A program made the translations under genes and the position numbers. The notes under the pieces are model-generated. The model was not told the origin of the DNA and did not search any database. It saw only the letters and a list, made by a program, of their open reading frames with translations. This document shows, one piece after another, positions 1-6,445 of a stretch of DNA of 8,789 nt. The stretch is from an uncultured Lachnospiraceae bacterium (GTDB lineage: Bacteria > Bacillota > Clostridia > Lachnospirales > Lachnospiraceae), in NCBI GenBank assembly GCA_905236585.1, contig CAJOQZ010000274.1, forward strand, positions 1 through 8,789. The letters are read 5' to 3'. Position 1 is the stretch's first letter; each line of letters begins with the position of its first letter.

Positions 1-127
1 AGAAACCGTGGAGTTCGGCGGCCTCTTAGGAAGTGCGCCGATCATGCCGATAAACGAATTTTCCTGCGAAGCGTTTATCAGCCGCAAAGGAAAGATTCCG
101 CCTCCGGTTCACAGTTTTAAGAATTGA
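1..127 (+). CDS. UPF0210 / PFL (DUF711) family protein, C-terminal fragment
   Basis: Only the last 41 codons are in the window; reading starts at base 2 and ends at the TGA at 125-127. The visible peptide begins ETVEFGGLLGSAPIMPINEF and ends with PPVHSFKN. An EFGGLLG-AP-MP segment followed by an (A/P)P(I/V)HS(F/L)KN terminus is, from memory, the conserved C-terminus of the UPF0210 family, a large cytoplasmic alpha/beta protein related to the glycyl-radical (PFL-like) fold but of unsettled function. In Firmicutes it is often preceded by a small ACT-domain protein, which would lie outside this window. The stop is 12 bp from the next start, so it is probably the upstream member of the same operon. 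The family call rests on a short segment and is therefore moderate to good. Confidence 0.72.
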   Translation, partial: ETVEFGGLLGSAPIMPINEFSCEAFISRKGKIPPPVHSFKN

Positions 128-139
128 TGAGGATATTCT

Positions 140-2068
140 ATGTGGGAAAAATTTAAGAGCTGGATCGGACTCGAAAGGCAGAATGCGTATATCCGAAAGC
201 ATCTTGACGAGGCGCGGTACCGAGCGGGAATATATATGTCGGTTATTATCATCGCCCTTGAGGTATGGATGATATTAAGTCTGTCGCGATACTTGATCGA
301 AAGCCAGAAGCAACGTTCGGCGTCGTGGATTGTCGTACATTACGCCAATTATGTTCTGCTTCTTACGGCGGGAATTATAATGCTGATTTTTTGCATCCGC
401 CGGTTAAAAGGCAAGGGGATAAATGAGTATCTGCGGGCGTCATGGATGCTTTTCTTTGTGACCGTCTGCCTGGCGTTCGGGATTTATGTTTCCTACCATG
501 ATTACCTTAACGGGGAACAGATATTGACATTTGCGACAATGGAGGTATTTGTCGCCTGTCTTTTGACATGGAGCCCGGTGACGTCCTTTGTCATTTTAGT
601 GATCTCGTTTGGCGTTTTCTATGGACTGATTTCTTCGCAGGTGGAAGTCTCCTACGCAACGCAGGTGAATCTTTTTACCTTTTGGATCGCGGTATTCATG
701 GCATCGGTATCGGCATACCAGCAGAGGCTCGGCGAGGCGAAGAATTCCGAACGTCTGAGGGAGGCAAATGCGCATCTTCAAAAACTCGCGGTCTGCGACG
801 AACTGACGGGAATCGCGAACTTTCATTATTTCCAGCAGCATGTGCCGGAGATATTGGAAATGGAAAAGGATCAGATAGAGGATTTTACCATTCTTTTCCT
901 CGATATCGAGAATTTTAAGTCGTATAACGAAAAGCATGGATTTGAAAAAGGCAATGCCCTGTTAAAAGAGGTCGCACTGAAATTTGAGGAGATTTTTGAG
1001 AGGGAATTGGTGGCGCGGTTCTCGGACGACCATTTTGTTGTTTTGACAAAACGGAAAAATGTTCCGGAACTGATCGACAACTGGAGCGAAAAACTGCATA
1101 GCGAGCATCCTTTGTCCGGGCTTTTGTTAAAATGTGGCGCGTATCATCCGCCGGGGGTGGACTGCGATCCAAGGCAGGCGTGCGATTACGCCCGCTATGC
1201 CTGTGATCTGACAAAGCGTCGGTATGACCTGAATTATAAGGAATACGACGAGAAGATGGACGAGGAGTTCAAACGCCGCCGCTATGTCGTAAATAACATT
1301 GACACGGCGGTAGAGCGGGACTACATCAAGGTATATTATCAGCCGGTGGTCTGGGCGGATACGCATAAACTCTGCGGAGTGGAGGCGTTGGCGCGTTGGA
1401 TCGATCCGACCTACGGCTTCCTTTCGCCGGGTACTTTCGTGCCGGTGCTCGAAGAATACCGGCAGGTACACAAACTCGACATCTGCATCATGCATCAGGT
1501 CTGCCGGGATATCCGGTATTTGCAGGACAATCACATTTCGACGGTGCCCGCATCCATCAATTTTTCGAGGCTGGATTTTGAACTGGCGGATATCTGCGGC
1601 GAACTGGAACGGACGGTGGAACAATTCGATATCCCCAAAGAATATCTTCACGTGGAAGTGACGGAGAGTGCGCTTGTCGATAAAGACGGACTGCTGAAAT
1701 CCGCCATGCAGCGCTTGCAGGCGCAAGATTTCCAAGTATGGCTGGATGACTTCGGTTCGGGCTATTCGTCGCTTAACGTGTTAAAAGATTACAATTTCGA
1801 CGTCATGAAAATCGATATGCAGTTTTTGGAAAATTTCGGTTCGAATGAGAAGACGAAAGAAATCCTAAAGAGCATCGTCGATATGGCGGACGTCCTTCCG
1901 ATGGGGACGCTGACCGAAGGCGTTGAAACGGAAGAAGAGGCGGAATTTTTGACATCGATCGGATGCAAGCGGCTGCAGGGATATCATTTCGGAAAGCCCA
2001 TGCCGTTAGAGGAAATACTAAAGCAGATCGAAGACGGAAAATTAGTGATATCGGACGAGTATCTGTAA
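140..2068 (+). CDS. Membrane-anchored GGDEF-EAL protein; probable c-di-GMP phosphodiesterase with degenerate GGDEF
   Basis: A 642-residue protein predicted to hydrolyse c-di-GMP to pGpG at the cytoplasmic membrane. Six hydrophobic segments lie near residues 31-50, 65-86, 101-118, 128-143, 147-163 and 175-193 and form an N-terminal sensor or anchor. A short charged linker (about 194-215) follows. The GGDEF domain (about 216-370) opens with CDELTGIANFHYF, but its signature is SDDHF at 295-299 instead of GGDEF, and no RxxD inhibitory site precedes it, so cyclase activity is unlikely. The EAL domain (about 384-632) keeps the expected active-site residues: E415 of EAL, N474, E506-V-T-E509, D536-D537 in DDFGSGYSS, K557-I-D559, E593-GVE-T and Q613. 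The start is supported by GATGAGGA just upstream, overlapping the previous stop. The stop is 16 bp before the ABC-F start. The degenerate GGDEF may bind GTP as a regulator; that is inference. Confidence 0.93.
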   Translation: MWEKFKSWIGLERQNAYIRKHLDEARYRAGIYMSVIIIALEVWMILSLSRYLIESQKQRSASWIVVHYANYVLLLTAGIIMLIFCIRRLKGKGINEYLRASWMLFFVTVCLAFGIYVSYHDYLNGEQILTFATMEVFVACLLTWSPVTSFVILVISFGVFYGLISSQVEVSYATQVNLFTFWIAVFMASVSAYQQRLGEAKNSERLREANAHLQKLAVCDELTGIANFHYFQQHVPEILEMEKDQIEDFTILFLDIENFKSYNEKHGFEKGNALLKEVALKFEEIFERELVARFSDDHFVVLTKRKNVPELIDNWSEKLHSEHPLSGLLLKCGAYHPPGVDCDPRQACDYARYACDLTKRRYDLNYKEYDEKMDEEFKRRRYVVNNIDTAVERDYIKVYYQPVVWADTHKLCGVEALARWIDPTYGFLSPGTFVPVLEEYRQVHKLDICIMHQVCRDIRYLQDNHISTVPASINFSRLDFELADICGELERTVEQFDIPKEYLHVEVTESALVDKDGLLKSAMQRLQAQDFQVWLDDFGSGYSSLNVLKDYNFDVMKIDMQFLENFGSNEKTKEILKSIVDMADVLPMGTLTEGVETEEEAEFLTSIGCKRLQGYHFGKPMPLEEILKQIEDGKLVISDEYL

Positions 2069-2084
2069 GAGAAGGAGATTTTAG

Positions 2085-3713
2085 ATGATACAGGCAAGCA
2101 ATGTGACATTACGAATCGGGAAAAAGGCACTATTCGAGGATGTCAATATCAAGTTTACGGAAGGCAACTGCTATGGATTGATCGGCGCCAACGGAGCCGG
2201 AAAGTCCACTTTCCTGAAAATCTTATCGGGCGTATTGGAGCCGACGAACGGCGATATAATCATTACGCCGGGACAGCGCCTTTCCGTTTTGGAACAGGAC
2301 CACTTCAAATATGATGCGTACACGGTTTTGGACACCGTCATCATGGGAAATCAGCATCTGTACGATGTTATGAAAGAAAAAGACGCGATTTATCTGAAGG
2401 AAGATTTCAATGACGAGGACGGAATCCGTGCGAGCGAACTGGAAGCGGAATTTGCCGAGATGGACGGATGGAATGCCGAGGCGGACGCGGCGACGCTTCT
2501 GAATGGACTGGGAATCGAAACGGAATATCATGATGCGCAGATGTCGTCCTTAAACGGCGCACAGAAAGTCAAGGTGCTTCTTGCAAAAGCGCTCTTCGGC
2601 AACCCGGATATCCTGCTTTTGGACGAGCCGACCAACAACTTGGACTTGGCGGCAATCGCCTGGCTCGAAGAGTTTTTGATTAATTTTGAAAATACGGTTA
2701 TTGTGGTTTCCCATGACCGCTACTTTTTGAACAAAGTCTGCACAGATACGGCGGATATCGATTACGGCAAAATCGAACTCTATGCAGGAAACTACGATTT
2801 CTGGTATGAGTCGAGCCAGTTGATCTTAAAGCAGCGCAAGGAAGCGAACAAAAAGAAAGAGGAGCAGATCAAGGAATTAAAAGAATTTATTGCACGTTTC
2901 TCCGCAAATGCGTCAAAGTCCAAACAGGCGACGTCGCGGAAGAAGGCGCTGGAGAAGATCGAACTGGACGAGATCAAGCCGTCCAGCCGCAAGTACCCGT
3001 ATATCGACTTTCGTCCGAATCGCGATATCGGCAATGAAGTCCTGACGGTGGAGGGAATTTCGAAGACAGTCGACGGAGAAAAGGTATTGGACAATATATC
3101 GTTCGTTGTCGGGCATGACGACAAGATCGCGTTCGTCGGGAGCAATGAAAAAGCGAAGACGGTGCTGTTCCAGATATTATCCGGCGAAGAAGAACCCGAC
3201 GAGGGGACGTATAAATGGGGCGTCACCACATCGCAGTCCTATTTTCCGAAAGACAATACGAAGATATTTGATACCGACCTTACGATCGTTGACTGGCTGA
3301 CCGGTTACTCCGAGATCAAGGATGCGACCTATGTCCGGGGATTTTTGGGACGGATGCTTTTTGCCGGTGACGACGGAGTGAAGAAGATGCGTGTCCTTTC
3401 CGGAGGGGAAAAGGTGCGCGTCCTGCTTTCGCGTATGATGATCGAGGGCAGCAACATCCTGATCTTGGATGAGCCGACCGACCACCTGGACATGGAGGCG
3501 ATCACCGCTCTTAACGACGGGCTGAAAAAGTTCAAGGGCGTCCTGCTGTTTTCGTCCCGCGACCATCAGATCGTCGAGACGACGGCGAACCGTATTATCG
3601 AGATCCTGCCGAACGGCTCCATGATCGACAAGGTAACCACCTACGACGAATATCTTGCCAGTGACGAAATGGCAATGAAGCGGCAGATTTATACGGTGGA
3701 GAAGGACGATTAA
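2085..3713 (+). CDS. ABC-F family ATPase, YkpA/YbiT-like subgroup
   Basis: A 542-residue soluble protein with two ATP-binding cassettes and no membrane segment, as expected for ABC-F factors that act on the ribosome rather than in transport. NBD1 has Walker A GANGAGKS (34-41), a degenerate signature LNGAQ (156-160), Walker B with D180-E181 and H-switch H210 in VSHDRYF. A charged helical interdomain linker, about 240-300, contains RFSANASKSKQATSRKKAL; in ABC-F proteins this region reaches the P-site tRNA. NBD2 has an altered Walker A GSNEKAKT (352-359), a good signature LSGGE (438-442), Walker B with D462-E463, and R492 where the switch histidine would be (SSRDHQ). The phrases GVTTSQSYFPKDN and ANRIIEILPNG recall B. 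subtilis YkpA and E. coli YbiT. The start is fixed by GAAGGAG at 2071-2077, 7 nt upstream. Nothing points specifically to antibiotic resistance. Confidence 0.93.
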   Translation: MIQASNVTLRIGKKALFEDVNIKFTEGNCYGLIGANGAGKSTFLKILSGVLEPTNGDIIITPGQRLSVLEQDHFKYDAYTVLDTVIMGNQHLYDVMKEKDAIYLKEDFNDEDGIRASELEAEFAEMDGWNAEADAATLLNGLGIETEYHDAQMSSLNGAQKVKVLLAKALFGNPDILLLDEPTNNLDLAAIAWLEEFLINFENTVIVVSHDRYFLNKVCTDTADIDYGKIELYAGNYDFWYESSQLILKQRKEANKKKEEQIKELKEFIARFSANASKSKQATSRKKALEKIELDEIKPSSRKYPYIDFRPNRDIGNEVLTVEGISKTVDGEKVLDNISFVVGHDDKIAFVGSNEKAKTVLFQILSGEEEPDEGTYKWGVTTSQSYFPKDNTKIFDTDLTIVDWLTGYSEIKDATYVRGFLGRMLFAGDDGVKKMRVLSGGEKVRVLLSRMMIEGSNILILDEPTDHLDMEAITALNDGLKKFKGVLLFSSRDHQIVETTANRIIEILPNGSMIDKVTTYDEYLASDEMAMKRQIYTVEKDD

Positions 3714-3719
3714 AAGTGC

Positions 3720-4661
3720 ATGACTGTCAAAATAGAAAATGGTAAAAAAATAATAGCAGCATTACTTTTTGCGGTAATGCTGCTGTCTGCTTGTGGGAAA
3801 ACTACAAATGAAGGGACAGCATCGGATGTGTCCGCCGTGGATTACAATTCGACAAAGATGAGCGAAGACGTGACGGATGAGGCGGAGAGAAAAGCACAAG
3901 AGTCACCGCAGATGCTCCTTTTCCGTGACGTTTTCGGCGAGGAATATGAGGTGGAAATCGACCCGGATGTTGCGCCAAATCCTTATGACAATGCAAAGTT
4001 CAGACATGAAGGCGACAAACTTATATTTGATGACGATACGGTTGATACCATGCTCGGGGTGGATGTATCCCATCATCAAGGGTTCATAGACTGGAAAAAG
4101 GTAAAGGCGCAGGGCTATGATTTTGCGATTCTTCGCATCGGTTACCGTGGTTACGGCGAAGCCGGGAATATCCTAAAGGATAAAGAGTTTGACCGGAATA
4201 TCAAAAACGCAAAAGAGGCGGGATTGCTGGTCGGCGTGTATTTTTTTGCACAGGCGGTTAATGAAGAAGAGGCAAAAGAGGAGGCGCAAAGCGTTCTTTC
4301 GTGGCTTGACGGATGCAAACTGGATCTGCCGGTTGTCTATGACCCGGAGAGCATTTTAGATGATAAGGCGCGAACGGATGACGTAAGCGGGGAGCAGTTT
4401 ACAAAGAATACCGCCATGTTTTGCGAGACGATTGCGGCGGCGGGATATCAGCCTATGATCTATGCCAATATGCTATGGGAGGCGTATGAACTGGATCTTG
4501 CGGCATTAAGCGATTATCCGGTGTGGTATGCGGATTATGAGGCAGTTCCGCAGACACCGTATGCGTATCTTTGTTGGCAGTACAAAAATGAAGGAAATGT
4601 CGACGGCGTAAGCGGCGTTTGCGATTTGAATATCTGGATGCGAAAGGTTAATATGGATTGA
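3720..4661 (+). CDS. GH25 (lysozyme/muramidase) domain lipoprotein
   Basis: A 313-residue predicted surface lipoprotein that should cleave the N-acetylmuramic acid beta-1,4-N-acetylglucosamine bond of peptidoglycan. The N-terminus has positive charges (K4, K9, K10), a hydrophobic core (11-22) and lipobox LSAC with C25 as the lipidation site. An acidic, low-complexity spacer (about 26-108) leads to a GH25 domain (about 109-313). Its active-site motifs are visible: GVDVSHHQGFIDW with D115, PVVYDPES with D208 and E210 (the family's DxE catalytic pair), and DLNIW with D302; WQY near the end is also typical. It starts 6 bp after the ABC-F stop. The nearest Shine-Dalgarno, GAAGGA at 3701-3706, is 13 nt away inside the upstream gene, so translation may be coupled. 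It could serve in wall turnover or in attacking other bacteria; the sequence does not decide. Confidence 0.9.
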   Translation: MTVKIENGKKIIAALLFAVMLLSACGKTTNEGTASDVSAVDYNSTKMSEDVTDEAERKAQESPQMLLFRDVFGEEYEVEIDPDVAPNPYDNAKFRHEGDKLIFDDDTVDTMLGVDVSHHQGFIDWKKVKAQGYDFAILRIGYRGYGEAGNILKDKEFDRNIKNAKEAGLLVGVYFFAQAVNEEEAKEEAQSVLSWLDGCKLDLPVVYDPESILDDKARTDDVSGEQFTKNTAMFCETIAAAGYQPMIYANMLWEAYELDLAALSDYPVWYADYEAVPQTPYAYLCWQYKNEGNVDGVSGVCDLNIWMRKVNMD

Positions 4662-4679
4662 TATAAGGAATTTATTTTT

Positions 4680-5099
4680 TTATAAATCGGATACAAGCAC
4701 GACAGATAGGTCTGTATACTGTTTTAGTTGCTTATCATTTGTTAAAAATGCGTCGCATCCAAGATGTTTTGCAGTTGCCAGTTGAAGAGAATCCAATCCC
4801 TTGAAGGAATTGAATTTTGCCCGTATTTTTGCGGCGGAATCAGCGATTGTCCGATCAACATTCGCGATATTGATTTCGACGTCGTTCAAGAAGGCGTAGA
4901 AATCGTCAATTTGAGTCTGATTGCCATTTCGATATGGCATGACAGAATACTCCATTAATGTGATGACGGAAGCATGAAACCTTGCCTCGGCGTATTTTGC
5001 CATGAAATCTGAAACCGGTGCAAAGAACTGCGCATTCTTTTCGAGATAGTATGTGACAGGTGCAGTATCTAAAAAGATATTCTCATATGCGGTCATCAT
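4680..5099 (-). CDS. PIN-domain protein, VapC-like ribonuclease toxin
   Basis: A 139-residue small protein of the usual length for a VapC toxin. PIN-fold acidic residues are all in place: D11 in IFLDTAPV on the first strand, E50 in TLMEYSV, D103 in GLDSLQLATA and D122 in LTNDKQL. These normally bind Mg2+ or Mn2+ for RNA cleavage, typically of tRNA or rRNA in VapC proteins. A longer reading frame extends upstream to 5174, but the start at 5099 is preferred because AAGGGG at 5107-5112 sits 7 nt upstream, a second Met follows at 5096, and the PIN fold begins just afterwards. It overlaps the end of the putative antitoxin gene by 17 bp, which implies coupled translation and supports a toxin-antitoxin operon. 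The RNA target cannot be read from sequence. Confidence 0.85.
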   Translation of the reverse strand: MMTAYENIFLDTAPVTYYLEKNAQFFAPVSDFMAKYAEARFHASVITLMEYSVMPYRNGNQTQIDDFYAFLNDVEINIANVDRTIADSAAKIRAKFNSFKGLDSLQLATAKHLGCDAFLTNDKQLKQYTDLSVVLVSDL

Positions 5100-5334
5100 T
5101 GCGCATCCCCTTAATGCTGTCGTCAATTTCGTCGACACTGCGCCCGGTAGGATTTGCATACTTTTGGGATGCAAATATGTGACGGCGTTTTTCCGCTAAC
5201 GACATTGTGTCTGAATTGAACTGGTTATTTACCCGAACAAGTATTACCATATCTCCTTTTTTGAATTCTTTTTTTGCCGGTTCGTCGACAACTACGTATT
5301 CGCCGTTATAATAACCTTGCGCTGCTGCAAGCAT
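5083..5334 (-). CDS. Putative antitoxin partner of the PIN-domain toxin
   Basis: An 83-residue protein encoded immediately upstream of, and overlapping, the PIN toxin, which is the usual antitoxin-first order. The N-terminal part (GYYNGEYVVVDE, then KKEFKKGDMVILVRVN) looks like a small beta-rich module. The pattern of a short strand, an acidic turn, then a K-K-G-D-x-V-hydrophobic strand resembles AF2212/DUF104-like or AbrB-like VapB antitoxins, but I cannot assign a family with certainty. The C-terminal third is charged and probably flexible (SVDEIDDSIKGMRNDDRI) and is a plausible toxin-binding tail. The start at 5334 is supported by AAAGGCGGTGA upstream, with 6 nt between that motif and the ATG. 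A promoter lies at 5373-5401. If it represses its own operon, the inverted repeat at 5409-5426 is a candidate site. Function is inferred mainly from context. Confidence 0.7.
   Translation of the reverse strand: MLAAAQGYYNGEYVVVDEPAKKEFKKGDMVILVRVNNQFNSDTMSLAEKRRHIFASQKYANPTGRSVDEIDDSIKGMRNDDRI
5107..5112 (-). promoter_or_regulatory. Shine-Dalgarno site that sets the PIN toxin start
   Basis: On the minus strand the sequence reads AAGGGG, then 7 nt, then ATG at 5099. It lies inside the antitoxin coding region, so toxin translation probably depends on ribosomes arriving from or ending on the antitoxin frame. It argues against the longer upstream start at 5174. Confidence 0.6.
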
Positions 5335-5372
5335 GACAAATCACCGCCTTTCGAGGTCGTTTAATTGTTCTC

Positions 5373-5401
5373 ATAATATCATCATGGTGCTTCTTTTGCA
5401 A
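5373..5401 (-). promoter_or_regulatory. Predicted sigma-A-type promoter of the toxin-antitoxin operon
   Basis: Read on the minus strand, a -35 element TTGCAA (5396-5401) is separated by exactly 17 bp from a -10 element TATTAT (5373-5378). Transcription would begin near 5366 and leave a leader of about 30 nt before the antitoxin ATG at 5334. Four of six and five of six bases match consensus. It is a visual prediction only. Confidence 0.55.
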
Positions 5402-5408
5402 GGATTAC

Positions 5409-5426
5409 GAATACAAAAATGTATTC
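5409..5426. repeat. Perfect inverted repeat (candidate operator) in divergent intergenic region
   Basis: The sequence GAATACAAAAATGTATTC is a perfect 7-bp inverted repeat (GAATACA / TGTATTC) around an AAAA centre. It sits just upstream of the toxin-antitoxin -35 element and just upstream of, or over, the weak hydrolase promoter region, a sensible place for a dimeric repressor or activator. It has no trailing T-run suited to a terminator for either flanking gene. Candidate binders are the toxin-antitoxin complex or an unlinked regulator. Confidence 0.5.
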
Positions 5427-5441
5427 TCCTTGTTACTAATG

Positions 5442-5450
5442 TGGTATCAT
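5442..5450 (+). promoter_or_regulatory. Possible extended -10 element for the hydrolase gene
   Basis: TGGTATCAT matches an extended -10 (TGn plus TATCAT) with no good -35 at the expected distance. The start would fall near 5457, leaving a very short leader that still includes the Shine-Dalgarno GGGGAGGGA at 5457-5465. Weak, but it is the best-placed promoter-like motif before 5470. Confidence 0.25.
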
Positions 5451-5469
5451 GTTATAGGGGAGGGAGATA

Positions 5470-6285
5470 ATGCAAGCATTCACCTTAAAAAACGGAGAGC
5501 AGATATTTTATAAAGATGTCGGAAGCAAAGATAAGACCGTTGTCATGCTTCATGGCTGGACGAGTTCGCATGAAGTGTATAACGCACCGGTCGATCTCTT
5601 AAAGAATAAGGCGCGTTTTATCATATACGATCAGCGCGGACACGGGCAGAGCAAAGGGGCAAACAGAGAAGCGGCTACCATCGAAACACTCGCTTGTGAC
5701 CTGAAGGAACTGATTGACGGACTGCATCTTTCCAACGTCATTCTCCTTGGCTGGTCGATGGGCGCTGCCGTTGCAATGGCTTATATCCGCATGTTTTCCG
5801 ACCGTGCGTTATCGCGGGTGATTCTATGTGATATGTCGCCTAAAATGGTTAATGACGGGCAGTGGGGGCTTGGATTATATTGCGGGAAATACACAAAAAG
5901 CGATATGGAAGAAGATGCGGCAAAAGATTTCCTGACGCTTTACTGCGCTTTTGCGATCGGCGCGATCCCGCGGCTCAAACGCGTACCATGGCTATTGCTT
6001 GGACCGCTGTTAAAACGAAAACTTTCTTTTTGTGACGAATCCGTCTTAAAATCGCTTTCGGCATCCATGAAGTTACAGGACAACCGGGAGGTGATCGGGC
6101 GGATTACCGTTCCGCTTACCTATTTTTACGCTGATCCCGGCTCCCTTTTTTCGCCGGAACTGGTCTATTGGTATGCCACGCATGTTTCTTCGGGCTTTAC
6201 TTCTTCGCGTTTTGGAAATTCGACGCATATGTTTATTTCGGAGCATCCGCGGGAATTTGCGGAAGAACTGTCAAAATTTCTATGA
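5470..6285 (+). CDS. Alpha/beta hydrolase fold protein
   Basis: A 271-residue soluble protein of normal length for a single-domain alpha/beta hydrolase (Pfam Abhydrolase_1/6 type). Visible landmarks are VVMLHGW (oxyanion-hole HGW at 28-30), YDQRGHGQS (53-61), the nucleophile elbow GWSMGA with S96, a likely catalytic aspartate D222 in FYADPGSLF, and H253 in NSTHMFISEHP. The helical region of about 130-200, including RVPWLLLGPLLKRKL, would be the cap over the active site. Substrate cannot be predicted; esterase, lipase-like or C-C hydrolase activity are all possible. It is a single-gene unit, diverging from the toxin-antitoxin pair and followed by a terminator-like hairpin. Shine-Dalgarno GGGAGG at 5458-5463 lies 6 nt before the ATG. 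Confidence 0.9.
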   Translation: MQAFTLKNGEQIFYKDVGSKDKTVVMLHGWTSSHEVYNAPVDLLKNKARFIIYDQRGHGQSKGANREAATIETLACDLKELIDGLHLSNVILLGWSMGAAVAMAYIRMFSDRALSRVILCDMSPKMVNDGQWGLGLYCGKYTKSDMEEDAAKDFLTLYCAFAIGAIPRLKRVPWLLLGPLLKRKLSFCDESVLKSLSASMKLQDNREVIGRITVPLTYFYADPGSLFSPELVYWYATHVSSGFTSSRFGNSTHMFISEHPREFAEELSKFL

Positions 6286-6288
6286 CAT

Positions 6289-6324
6289 GCCGTTCGAAGG
6301 CGGATTTTCTTTCGTCGGCTTTTT
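6289..6324 (+). terminator. Probable rho-independent terminator after the hydrolase gene
   Basis: Starting 4 bp after the stop, GCCG (6289-6292) pairs with CGGC (6316-6319). CGAAGG (6295-6300) pairs with CTTTCG (6309-6314), including one G-T wobble. A small TT/T internal loop separates the two helices and the hairpin loop is 8 nt. TTTTT follows at 6320-6324. The position and the T-run fit an intrinsic terminator, although the internal loop weakens it. Confidence 0.55.
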
Positions 6325-6339
6325 GCGCATGTATCTATA

Positions 6340-6386
6340 AAAGTGCCCAAAAAAGAAAATTTTCCTATTGAATTTTTAGGCACTTT
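6340..6386. repeat. Long inverted repeat overlapping the PFOR promoter
   Basis: AAAGTGCC (6340-6347) is perfectly repeated in inverted orientation as GGCACTTT (6379-6386). Inside these arms an A-run (6349-6354) can pair with TTTTT (6373-6377) after one mismatch, giving a stem of up to 13 pairs with a loop of about 18 nt. The loop contains the small palindrome GAAAATTTTC (6355-6364). The right arm lies between the predicted -35 and -10 of the PFOR promoter. There is no clean T-run after the right arm, so it looks more like a pair of operator half-sites than a terminator, though a backup terminator for the hydrolase is not excluded. Confidence 0.55.
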
Positions 6387-6396
6387 CCACTATATT
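6368..6396 (+). promoter_or_regulatory. nifJ: Predicted sigma-A-type promoter for PFOR
   Basis: A -35 element TTGAAT (6368-6373) is separated by 17 bp from a -10 element TATATT (6391-6396). This predicts a start near 6403 and a 5' leader of roughly 55 nt before the ATG at 6459. The inverted-repeat right arm occupies 6379-6386 inside the spacer, so a protein bound there would compete with RNA polymerase. Confidence 0.55.
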
Positions 6397-6445
6397 TATT
6401 GTTAGGGTCTTCTGAAGCGGGAGAATCTATACATTTCATTATAGT

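Noticed and set aside
1127..1735. A 202-codon open frame antisense to the GGDEF-EAL gene
   Set aside because: It is opposite the conserved EAL domain and has no recognisable motif or operon partner, so it is best explained as a shadow of the sense gene.
4670..4687. AT-only inverted repeat ATTTAT...ATAAAT between the convergent GH25 and toxin genes as a bidirectional terminator
   Set aside because: The stem has only six A-T pairs and no G-C pairs, so it would be too weak for an intrinsic terminator, and such repeats are common in AT-rich spacers.
5097..5174. Upstream extension of the PIN toxin reading frame to an ATG at 5174
   Set aside because: The extra 25 residues lie inside the antitoxin gene and do not look like part of the PIN fold. 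A Shine-Dalgarno 7 nt before the ATG at 5099 explains the shorter start.
5430..5457. TTGTTA-16-TTATAG as the hydrolase promoter
   Set aside because: It would place the transcription start at about the Shine-Dalgarno, some 6 nt before the ATG, removing the ribosome site that is clearly present.
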